A program made the position numbers and the translations under genes. The notes beneath the pieces were generated by a model that had not been told where the DNA came from, did not search any database, and was given only the letters and a program-made list of their open reading frames with translations. A stretch of 6,002 nt of DNA from Burkholderiaceae bacterium (lineage in GTDB: Bacteria; Pseudomonadota; Gammaproteobacteria; Burkholderiales; Burkholderiaceae_D), in NCBI GenBank assembly GCA_014379395.1, contig JACMLV010000697.1, forward strand, positions 1 to 6,002, read 5' to 3'. Positions within the stretch are counted from its first letter, which is position 1; every line of letters starts with the position of its first letter. Shown one piece after another: positions 1 to 6,002 of the stretch.

Positions 1-1948
1 CGAACTGCTCACCTGCGTCTATTCCGGCACCGCGATGCTGAACCGCGTGGTGCAGCGCAAGGGCCTCGACGTCGGCCTGATGTGCAACCGCGGCTTCGAG
101 GACATCCACTCGATGGGGCGCGCCATCCAGAGCTACCTCGGTTACGCGCTCGAAGAGCGCATCCACTTGAACTGCCACCGCTACGACGAACCGCTGGTGC
201 CGCTCTCGCGCACCCGCGGCGTCACCGAGCGCACCGACGTCCAGGGCCAGATCGTGATCCCGCTGCGCGAGGACGAAGTGCGCACGGCGACCCGCGACCT
301 GGTCGCGCGCGGCTCGAAGGCGATCGTGATCAGCCTGCTGCAATCGCACAAGAACGAAACCAGCGAATTGCGGGCGCGCGACATTTGCCGCGAGGAGTTG
401 ACGGCGCTCGGGGTCGAGATCCCGGTCTTCGCGACGGTCGATTACTACCCGTCGCGCAAGGAAACCCACCGCACCAACACCACGGTGCTGGAAGCCTACG
501 CGGCCGAGCCGTCGCGCGCCACGCTCAAGAAGGTCAGCGACCGCTTCAAGAAGCACGGCGCCAAATTCGATCTGCGCGTGATGGCCACCCACGGCGGCAC
601 CATCGGCTGGAGAGCCAAGGAACTGGCGCGCACCATCGTCTCCGGCCCGATCGGCGGCGTGATCGGCTCCAAATTCCTGGGTGAAAAACTGGGCTACGAC
701 AACATCGCCTGCAGCGACATCGGCGGCACCAGCTTCGACATGGCCATCATCACCAAGGGCAATTTCGCGATCGTGTCCGATCCGGACATGGCGCGCCTGG
801 TGCTATCGCTGCCGCTGGTGGCGATGGACTCGGTCGGCGCCGGCGCCGGCAGCTTCATCCGCATCGATCCGTACAGCAAGGCCATCAAGCTCGGCCCGGA
901 CAGCGCCGGCTACCGGGTCGGCATGTGCTGGGCCGACAGCGGCCTCGACACCGTCTCGGTGTCGGACTGCCACGTGGTGCTCGGCTACCTCAATCCGGAC
1001 AACTTCCTCGGCGGCGCCATCAAGCTCGACGTCGAGCGCGCGCGCCACTACCTGAAGGTGCAGATCGCCGATCCGCTCGGCCTGTCGGTCGAGGACGCGG
1101 CCGCCGGCGTGATCGAGCTGCTCGACCTGAACCTGCGCGAATACATGCGCTCGGTCATCAGCGCGAAGGGCTACAACCCGGCCGACTTCGTCTGCTTCTC
1201 GTACGGCGGCGCCGGTCCGGTGCACACCTACGGCTACACCGAGGGGCTCGGCTTCAAGGACGTCGTGGTGCCGGCCTGGGCGGCGGGCTTCTCCGCCTTC
1301 GGCTGCGCCTGCGCCGAGTACGAATACCGCTACGACAAGAGTGTCGACATCGGCGTCGGCCCGAACGCGACGGACGCGGAAAAGGTCGCCGCTTGCCAGA
1401 CCATCACCGCCGCGTGGTCCGAGCTGGCCGGCAAGGTGATCGAGGAGTTCGTCATCAACGGCTTCAAGCCCGAGGACGTGTTGCTCAGCCCCGGCTACCG
1501 GATGCAGTTCATGGGCCAGTTGAACGACCTGGAAATCAACTCCCCGGTCACCAACGCCTCCACGCTGGCCGACTGGAACCTGATGGTCAAGGCCTTCGAC
1601 GACACCTATGCCCGCGTCTACGCGAGCTCGGCCAGCTCGCCCGAGCTCGGCTTCGGCGTGACCGGCGCCATCATGCGCGGCAGCGTCATCTCGTCCAAGC
1701 CGGAATTGCCGGAGGAACCCGACGCCGGCCCGGTGCCGCCGCCCGAGGCGCACATCGGCAGCCGGCCGTTCTACCGCCATAAAAAGTGGCAGGACGCCCA
1801 GATCTGGTCGATGGAGGCGCTCAAGGCGGGCAACCGGGTGACCGGCCCGGCCATCGTCGAATCGCCGTCGACCACCTTCATCGTGCCGCTGGGCTTCGAG
1901 ACCTATTGCGACGCGCACCGCCTGTTCCACCTCAAAGAAGTCAAATAA
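1..1948 (+). CDS. acxA: Acetone carboxylase β subunit (HyuA/oxoprolinase-like), 5'-truncated by window edge
   Basis: This is the nucleotide-binding subunit of cytoplasmic acetone carboxylase, which activates acetone and bicarbonate with ATP to make acetoacetate. The frame is open from base 2, with the first full codon GAA, so the ATG at 35 is internal: it lies inside the conserved SGTAML segment (window residues 8-13). The visible part is 648 residues. Characterised AcxA proteins have about 717, so roughly 70 N-terminal residues, including the first phosphate-binding DxGGT loop, lie upstream. Seen motifs are ATHGG (195-199), SGPIGG (214-219), the actin-like DIGGTSFD loop (239-246) and GGAGPVH near the C-terminal part (402-408), all typical of the hydantoinase A/oxoprolinase family. 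The sequence closely resembles Xanthobacter AcxA as I remember it, including a proline-rich stretch before the C-terminal domain (bases about 1700-1750). The stop TAA at 1946-1948 overlaps the ribosome binding site of acxB. Acetophenone carboxylase subunits are related, but the γ gene downstream argues for acetone carboxylase. Confidence 0.95.
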   Translation, partial: ELLTCVYSGTAMLNRVVQRKGLDVGLMCNRGFEDIHSMGRAIQSYLGYALEERIHLNCHRYDEPLVPLSRTRGVTERTDVQGQIVIPLREDEVRTATRDLVARGSKAIVISLLQSHKNETSELRARDICREELTALGVEIPVFATVDYYPSRKETHRTNTTVLEAYAAEPSRATLKKVSDRFKKHGAKFDLRVMATHGGTIGWRAKELARTIVSGPIGGVIGSKFLGEKLGYDNIACSDIGGTSFDMAIITKGNFAIVSDPDMARLVLSLPLVAMDSVGAGAGSFIRIDPYSKAIKLGPDSAGYRVGMCWADSGLDTVSVSDCHVVLGYLNPDNFLGGAIKLDVERARHYLKVQIADPLGLSVEDAAAGVIELLDLNLREYMRSVISAKGYNPADFVCFSYGGAGPVHTYGYTEGLGFKDVVVPAWAAGFSAFGCACAEYEYRYDKSVDIGVGPNATDAEKVAACQTITAAWSELAGKVIEEFVINGFKPEDVLLSPGYRMQFMGQLNDLEINSPVTNASTLADWNLMVKAFDDTYARVYASSASSPELGFGVTGAIMRGSVISSKPELPEEPDAGPVPPPEAHIGSRPFYRHKKWQDAQIWSMEALKAGNRVTGPAIVESPSTTFIVPLGFETYCDAHRLFHLKEVK

Positions 1949-1952
1949 GGAG
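1946..1952 (+). promoter_or_regulatory. Ribosome binding site of acxB, overlapping the acxA stop
   Basis: TAAGGAG contains the acxA stop codon (1946-1948) and a strong Shine-Dalgarno core, AAGGAG. Seven bases separate it from the ATG at 1960. This decides the acxB start against the ATG at 1969 and against the much earlier in-frame ATG at 1786, which lies inside acxA. The overlap suggests translational coupling of the β and α subunits. Confidence 0.85.
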
Positions 1953-1959
1953 ACGCATC

Positions 1960-4284
1960 ATGAACCAAATGTCAAGAAAAGCGATGGGCTTTCCGGATCT
2001 GCTGGGCAACGGCAAGACCCTCAAGGAGCACCGCGACGAAGTGCTGGCGCGCACCAAGGAGAGCGGTTACTACAACGGCCTGGAGAAGCTCGAGTTCAAG
2101 GATTCCGATCCGATCACCTATGAAAAGCTGTTCTCGCGCATCCGCGGCGGCCTGGTGCACGCCCGCGAAACGGCCAAGAAGATCGCCGCCTCGCCGATCG
2201 TCGAGCAGGAAGGCGAATTGTGCTTCACGCTCTACAACGCGGCCGGCGACTGCATCCTGACCTCGACCGGCATCATCATCCACGTCGGCACCATGGGCGC
2301 GGCGATCAAGTACATGATCGAGAACGCCTGGGAGCTCAACCCCGGCATCAACCCGGGCGACATGTTCACCAACAACGACTGCTCGATCGGCAACGTGCAT
2401 CCGTGCGACATCGCCACCATCGTGCCGATCTTCTGGCAGGGCAAGCTGGTCGGCTGGGTCGGCGGCGTCACCCACGTCATCGACCTGGGCGCGATGACGC
2501 CCGGCTCGATGTCGACCGGGCAGGTGTCGCGCTTCGGCGACGGCCTGCAGGTGACCTGCCGCAAGACCGGCGTCAACGACACCCCGCTGCGCGACTGGTT
2601 GCACGAGAGCCAGCGCAACGTGCGCACCACCAAGTACTGGATCCTCGACGAGCGCACCCGCATCGCCGGCTGCCACATGATCCGCGCGCTGGTCGAGGAG
2701 GTGCTGGAAGCCGAGGGCATCGAGAACTACACCCGCTTCGCCCACGAGATCATCGAGGAGGGCCGCCGCGGCCTGCAGGCGCGCCTGAAGGCGATGACGG
2801 TGCCGGGCGTGTACCGCCGCGTCGCCTTCGTCGACATCCCGTACGACCACGAGGACATGTGCCTGGCCTCCGAGTTCGGCAAGATGAACAGCATCATGCA
2901 CGCGCCGTGCGAGATGACGATCCGGCCGGACGCCACCTGGCGCCTGAACTTCGAGGGCGCCAGCCGCTGGGGCTGGCATAGCTTCAACGCCAACCAGGTC
3001 GCCTTCACCAGCGGCATCTGGGTGATGCTCACGCAAACGCTGGTGCCGACCGCGCGCATCAACGACGGCGCCTACTACGCGACCGAGTTCAAGCTGCCCA
3101 AGGGCACCTGGATGAATCCGGACGACCGCCGCACCGCGCACGCCTACGCCTGGCACTTCCTGGTCTCGGGCTGGAGCGGCATCTGGCGCGGCATGAGCCA
3201 GTCCTACTTCGCCCGCGGCTACCTGGAGGAGGTCAACGCCGGCAACGCCAACACCTCGAACTGGCTGCAGGGCGGCGGCATGAACCAGGACGGCGAGGCG
3301 CACGCGGTGAACAGCTTCGAGCCGGCCGCCTGCGGCACCGGGGCCTGCGCCGTGAAGGACGGCCTGAACCACGCGGCGGCGGTCTGGAACCCCGAGGGCG
3401 ACATGGGCGACATCGAGATCTGGGAGATGGCCGAGCCGCTGCTGTACATGGGCCGCAACGTCAAGACCAACTCGGGCGGCTACGGCAAATACCGCGGCGG
3501 CTGCGGCTTCGAGACGCTGCGCATGGTCTGGAAGGCGCAGGACTGGAGCATGTACTTCATGGGCAACGGCTACATGAACAGCGACTGGGGCCTGATGGGC
3601 GGCTACCCGTCGGCCACCGGCTACCGCTTCGAGGCGCACCACACCGACCTGGGCGAGCGCATCCGCGACGGCCTGTCGCTGCCGCTGGGCGCCGACCGCA
3701 ATCCGGAAAGCCATGAGTACGAGCGCCACATCAGCGCCACCGCCACCGTCAAGCGCGACCAGCAGTGCACCACCACCGAGGCGATCTTCGAGAACCACGA
3801 CCTGTACCTGAATTACCTGCGCGGCGGCCCGGGCTTCGGCGATCCGCTCGACCGCGAATGCGCCGCCGTCGAGCAGGACATCAACAGCCGCTTCGTGCTG
3901 CCCGAGTACGCCGAGAAGGTGTACGGCGCGGTGCTGGCGCACGGCGCCGACGGGGTCTGGACGGTCGACGTCGCCAAGACGGCGGCGCGGCGCAAGGCGA
4001 TCCGCAAGGAGCGCGTGGCGCGCGCGGTGCCGACGCGCGAATGGATGAAGGAGGAGCGCGCCCGCATCATGACCAAGCACGCCTCGCCGCAGGTGCGGCA
4101 CATGTTCGCCACCAGCTTCGGCCTGTCGGCCAAGTTCAAGGACGAGTTCAAGACGTTCTGGGACCTGCCGGCCGAGTGGGATCTGCCCGAGTCCGAGCTG
4201 GGCGTGCCGTCGTTCGGCGCCACCCACCGCATGGACCTGTCGCAGCTGCCCGACGTGCGCACCGTGAAGCTGGTCGAAGAGTGA
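1960..4284 (+). CDS. acxB: Acetone carboxylase α subunit (HyuB-like, metal site)
   Basis: This subunit is the carboxylating half of acetone carboxylase, where the activated intermediates made with AcxA are thought to be joined at a Mn centre. The protein is 774 residues, against about 776 in Xanthobacter. It is collinear with that protein as I remember it, down to a shared C-terminal VEE. HPCD (147-150) and THVID (171-175) hold the His and Asp residues that I infer to be the metal ligands by analogy with the Xanthobacter structure. GKYRGGCG (509-516) and RGGPGFGDP (621-629) are typical of the hydantoinase B family. No signal peptide or membrane segment is seen, which fits a cytoplasmic enzyme. 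The start at 1960 is supported by AAGGAG seven bases upstream. It lies 11 nt after acxA and 67 nt before acxC, so it is almost certainly cotranscribed. Nothing looks broken. The long reading frame on the opposite strand is a composition artefact. Confidence 0.96.
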   Translation: MNQMSRKAMGFPDLLGNGKTLKEHRDEVLARTKESGYYNGLEKLEFKDSDPITYEKLFSRIRGGLVHARETAKKIAASPIVEQEGELCFTLYNAAGDCILTSTGIIIHVGTMGAAIKYMIENAWELNPGINPGDMFTNNDCSIGNVHPCDIATIVPIFWQGKLVGWVGGVTHVIDLGAMTPGSMSTGQVSRFGDGLQVTCRKTGVNDTPLRDWLHESQRNVRTTKYWILDERTRIAGCHMIRALVEEVLEAEGIENYTRFAHEIIEEGRRGLQARLKAMTVPGVYRRVAFVDIPYDHEDMCLASEFGKMNSIMHAPCEMTIRPDATWRLNFEGASRWGWHSFNANQVAFTSGIWVMLTQTLVPTARINDGAYYATEFKLPKGTWMNPDDRRTAHAYAWHFLVSGWSGIWRGMSQSYFARGYLEEVNAGNANTSNWLQGGGMNQDGEAHAVNSFEPAACGTGACAVKDGLNHAAAVWNPEGDMGDIEIWEMAEPLLYMGRNVKTNSGGYGKYRGGCGFETLRMVWKAQDWSMYFMGNGYMNSDWGLMGGYPSATGYRFEAHHTDLGERIRDGLSLPLGADRNPESHEYERHISATATVKRDQQCTTTEAIFENHDLYLNYLRGGPGFGDPLDRECAAVEQDINSRFVLPEYAEKVYGAVLAHGADGVWTVDVAKTAARRKAIRKERVARAVPTREWMKEERARIMTKHASPQVRHMFATSFGLSAKFKDEFKTFWDLPAEWDLPESELGVPSFGATHRMDLSQLPDVRTVKLVEE

Positions 4285-4295
4285 TCGAAGAGTGA
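4274..4295 (+). repeat. Exact 11-bp tandem duplication over the acxB stop
   Basis: TCGAAGAGTGA occurs at 4274-4284 and again, without a spacer, at 4285-4295. The first copy encodes the last codons of acxB (V-E-E-stop). The second is noncoding and adds another TGA in a different frame, followed directly by a third TGA (4296-4298). It looks like a slipped-strand duplication after the end of the gene. It leaves AcxB intact because the first TGA is kept. Confidence 0.9.
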
Positions 4296-4301
4296 TGAGC
4301 C

Positions 4302-4326
4302 GGGCCGGCGGCGCGCCTGCCGGCCC
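4302..4326 (+). other. GC-rich hairpin between acxB and acxC
   Basis: GGGCCGGC (4302-4309) pairs perfectly with GCCGGCCC (4319-4326). The stem can extend inward by a G-T wobble (4310/4318) and a G-C pair (4311/4317), leaving a 5-base loop. The bases that follow (TCTAACAAGATG) contain no T-run, so this does not look like a standard intrinsic terminator. It begins 17 bases after the acxB stop and ends 15 bases before the acxC Shine-Dalgarno core. It could be a weak attenuator, or a processing or 3'-end stability element that tunes acxC against acxAB. The structure is seen; the role is a guess. Confidence 0.6.
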
Positions 4327-4341
4327 TCTAACAAGATGATT

Positions 4342-4345
4342 GGAG
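4342..4345 (+). promoter_or_regulatory. Ribosome binding site of acxC
   Basis: GGAG stands six bases (ATAAAA) before the ATG at 4352. The surrounding bases, about 4327-4375, are clearly AT-richer than the rest of the operon, giving an open initiation region just downstream of the hairpin. The site selects ATG 4352 over an in-frame TTG at 4340, which overlaps the site itself. Confidence 0.85.
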
Positions 4346-4351
4346 ATAAAA

Positions 4352-4858
4352 ATGTCTATTTACACACAAGAGCAAGTGAACTACCTGGTGGAAGGCAAAC
4401 TGGACTGGGAAACCACGATGCGCATGCTGTCCATGCCCAAGGACGACGACCGCTTTCGCATGTACTTGAACGCGCTCCAGGCCAAGCTGCCGTGGGACGA
4501 CAAGCTGATCCTGCCGATCAGCCTGCACCTCTACATCGCGCAGAACAAGAAGAGCAAGCAGTGGGTCACCAAGTGCGAATGCGGGCACGAGTTCGGCGAC
4601 TACCGCAAGAACTGGAAGCTCGAGGCGCTGGTCTACGTGCGCGACACGGCCGAGGCGATGCACGAGGTGTATCCGTCCCTGATGGCGCCCGACACCAACT
4701 GGCAGGTGTACCGCGAGTACTACTGCCCCGAGTGCGGCACCATGCACGACGTCGAGGCGCCGACCCCGTGGTATCCGGTGATGCACGAGTTCGAGCCGAA
4801 CATCGAGGCCTTCTACAAGGACTGGGTGCATCTGCCGCTGCCTGAAAAAGCCAACTGA
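4352..4858 (+). CDS. acxC: Acetone carboxylase γ subunit (zinc-binding small subunit)
   Basis: This is the small third subunit of the α2β2γ2 acetone carboxylase. It is specific to acetone carboxylases within the wider hydantoinase/oxoprolinase family, so it is the best evidence for what the operon does. The protein is 168 residues, the same length as Xanthobacter AcxC as I remember it. Two cysteine pairs, CECGH (Cys75, Cys77) and CPECGT (Cys125, Cys128), form a probable structural zinc site. The segment after the second pair, VEAPTPWYPV (134-143), is a family hallmark in my recollection. No signal peptide or membrane segment is present. The start ATG has GGAG six bases upstream; a TTG four codons earlier (4340) would also be in frame but overlaps the ribosome binding site. 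GC-rich hairpins lie on both sides of the gene, 4302-4326 and 4864-4896. The gene is intact. Confidence 0.95.
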   Translation: MSIYTQEQVNYLVEGKLDWETTMRMLSMPKDDDRFRMYLNALQAKLPWDDKLILPISLHLYIAQNKKSKQWVTKCECGHEFGDYRKNWKLEALVYVRDTAEAMHEVYPSLMAPDTNWQVYREYYCPECGTMHDVEAPTPWYPVMHEFEPNIEAFYKDWVHLPLPEKAN

Positions 4859-4863
4859 CGGCA

Positions 4864-4896
4864 TGCCGGTGCCCGCCAGTCAAGCGGGCGCCGGCA
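4864..4896 (+). other. Long GC-rich hairpin after acxC
   Basis: TGCCGGTGCCCGC (4864-4876) pairs with GCGGGCGCCGGCA (4884-4896). The stem is 13 bp with a single T-G wobble (4870/4890) and a 7-base loop, CAGTCAA. It starts five bases after the acxC stop. The following bases, GTATCGCAACGC, lack a T-run, and the opposite strand shows none either, so a canonical intrinsic terminator is not supported. It may protect the 3' end of an acxABC transcript, or cause partial termination that lowers expression of the ligase. Confidence 0.65.
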
Positions 4897-4928
4897 GTAT
4901 CGCAACGCGCAACCATGAACCGCAATTG

Positions 4929-4935
4929 AAGGTGA
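4929..4935 (+). promoter_or_regulatory. Ribosome binding site of the ligase gene
   Basis: AAGGTGA is a one-mismatch Shine-Dalgarno sequence five bases before the ATG at 4941. It supports that start. An ATG at 4915 is out of frame and reads only four codons before TGA at 4927-4929. Confidence 0.7.
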
Positions 4936-4940
4936 AGTCC

Positions 4941-6002
4941 ATGAATATCGCCTCATTACTCGTCAAATCGGCCATCGAGCACGGCGACCGGCCGGCCCTG
5001 ACCGTGCACGACCAGGTCTACGCCACCTACCACGAGCTGGGCCACAGCGTGGCGGCGATGGCGTGCAGCCTGCGCTACCGGCTCGGCCTCAAGCCGGGCG
5101 AGCGCATCGCCATCGCGATGAGCAACTGCCCGCAGTTTTACGAAGTCCTGTTCGCCGCCTGGCACGCCGGGCTGGTGGCGGTGCCGATCAACGCCAAGTT
5201 GCACGCCGACGAATGCGCCTACATCATCGACAACGCGCAGGCGCGCATCTGCTTCGCCAGCGCCGACCTGATGGCCGCGCTGGCGCCGCTGCCGTACCGG
5301 CTCGACACGCTCGAACTGGTGATCGAGGCCGGCGGCCCGGAGTACCGCGCGCTGAGCTACCAGGCCGGCCTGGAGTCGGGCGAGATCGGGCTGGCGCACG
5401 TGGCGCCGCTTGATCCGGCCTGGCTGTTCTACACCAGCGGCACCACCGGCCGGCCCAAGGGCGCCGTGCTGAGCCACCGCAACCTGCTGGCCATGACACT
5501 CAGCTACTTCGCCGACATCGACCGGCTCGGGCCGGGCGACGCCATGCTGCACGCGGCGCCGATGTCGCACGGCTCCGGGCTGTACGGCCTGCCCTTTATC
5601 GCCATGGGCGGCAACAACGTGCTGCCGGCCAGCGCCCATTTCGACCCGGCCGAGATCTGGCGCCTGCTCGCGCTGCACCAGGACGTGAGCTTGTTCGCGG
5701 CGCCGACCATGGTGCGGCGCCTGGCGCAAAGCGCGGCCCTGCTGCGACCGGACACGCGCCAGCTCAAGACCATCATCTACGGCGGCGCGCCGATGTATCG
5801 CGCCGACCTGGAGCAGGCCATCGATCAATTCGGCGCGCGCCTGGTGCAGATCTACGGCCAGGGCGAGAGCCCGATGACGATCTGCGCGCTGGGGCGCCAC
5901 CACCACGCGGCGCGCCGCCATCCGCGCCACGCCGAGCTGCTGGCCTCGGTCGGCTATCCGCGCACCGGCGTCGAGGTGCGCGTCGTCGACGAATTCGGCG
6001 CG
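4941..6002 (+). CDS. AMP-forming acyl-CoA ligase, probable acetoacetate/3-oxoacid activation; 3' end beyond window
   Basis: This is a class I adenylate-forming enzyme (ANL superfamily) that would activate a carboxylic acid as acyl-AMP and then as acyl-CoA in the cytoplasm. The frame runs open for 354 codons to the last base, against about 500 for the family, so the small C-terminal domain with the catalytic lysine is outside the window. Seen are the phosphate loop YTSGTTGRPKG (164-174), APMSHGSGLY (206-215) in the acyl/ATP region, YGGAPM (280-285), and YGQGE (305-309), where the more common form is YGxTE. The gene lies 82 nt after acxC in the same direction with no clear promoter between, so it is probably part of the operon. 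By context the substrate is likely acetoacetate, the product of AcxABC. The N-terminal sequence looks like FadD/MenE-type ligases, not the longer (~650 aa) acetoacetyl-CoA synthetases. A medium-chain or other acid substrate remains possible. The family call is firm; the substrate is inferred. Confidence 0.9.
   Translation, partial: MNIASLLVKSAIEHGDRPALTVHDQVYATYHELGHSVAAMACSLRYRLGLKPGERIAIAMSNCPQFYEVLFAAWHAGLVAVPINAKLHADECAYIIDNAQARICFASADLMAALAPLPYRLDTLELVIEAGGPEYRALSYQAGLESGEIGLAHVAPLDPAWLFYTSGTTGRPKGAVLSHRNLLAMTLSYFADIDRLGPGDAMLHAAPMSHGSGLYGLPFIAMGGNNVLPASAHFDPAEIWRLLALHQDVSLFAAPTMVRRLAQSAALLRPDTRQLKTIIYGGAPMYRADLEQAIDQFGARLVQIYGQGESPMTICALGRHHHAARRHPRHAELLASVGYPRTGVEVRVVDEFGA

Noticed and set aside
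803..1930. 375-codon open frame on the - strand opposite acxA
   Set aside because: Same composition artefact. The protein is low in complexity and resembles nothing I know, and the + strand frame is a clear AcxA.
1786..1959. Upstream extension of acxB to an ATG inside acxA
   Set aside because: The extra 58 residues are an out-of-frame reading of the acxA 3' end, Arg/Pro/Gly-rich. The ATG at 1960 has a strong ribosome binding site and gives the family's usual length.
1972..4227. 751-codon open frame on the - strand opposite acxB
   Set aside because: It mirrors acxB codon for codon, as expected when third positions are nearly all G or C. The translation is rich in Ala, Arg, Val, His and Gly with no recognisable domain, while the + strand encodes a full AcxB.
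4864..4896. Intrinsic transcription terminator after acxC
   Set aside because: The stem is strong, but no T-run follows on either strand, so I list it only as a hairpin of unknown role.
4915..4929. Tiny leader reading frame (M-N-R-N-stop) before the ligase gene
   Set aside because: Four codons with no ribosome binding site of its own; such frames arise by chance and nothing else supports a leader peptide.
4956..5930. 324-codon open frame on the - strand opposite the ligase gene
   Set aside because: Biased Arg/Ala/Gln/His composition without motifs; the + strand shows all the expected ligase core motifs in one uninterrupted frame.

Overview
This window carries most of an acetone carboxylase operon. 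The genes, all on the + strand, are acxA (β subunit, 5' end cut off by the window), acxB (α subunit, complete), acxC (γ subunit, complete) and the first 354 codons of an AMP-forming acyl-CoA ligase that runs off the right edge. The base composition is strongly GC-rich (about two-thirds by eye) with GC-rich third codon positions. Together with this gene set it suggests a GC-rich proteobacterium, perhaps a betaproteobacterium. The taxon is an inference; no rRNA or other marker gene is present.

Layout: bases 1-1948 hold acxA from about residue 71 of a usual ~717-residue protein to its stop. After an 11-nt gap with a strong ribosome binding site comes acxB (1960-4284, 774 aa). A 67-nt gap containing an exact 11-bp tandem duplication and a GC hairpin leads to acxC (4352-4858, 168 aa). 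An 82-nt gap with a second, longer GC hairpin leads to the ligase gene (4941 to the window end). No stretch over 300 bases lacks a gene. There is no tRNA, rRNA, insertion sequence, CRISPR array or complete promoter that I can support. The operon promoter and any AcxR-type regulator would lie upstream of base 1.

How the genes work together: AcxA, AcxB and AcxC form the α2β2γ2 metalloenzyme that carboxylates acetone with bicarbonate to acetoacetate, hydrolysing ATP to AMP and two phosphates. The ligase is well placed to convert acetoacetate (or a homologous 3-oxoacid from butanone) to its CoA thioester, which a thiolase would split to acetyl-CoA. That substrate is inferred from gene order only. 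The ligase is of the FadD/MenE-like kind, not visibly a classical acetoacetyl-CoA synthetase.

The window is a well-described catabolic operon. I found no convincing novel system in it. The points worth a second look are the identity of the ligase, the two hairpins flanking acxC and the small duplication over the acxB stop.
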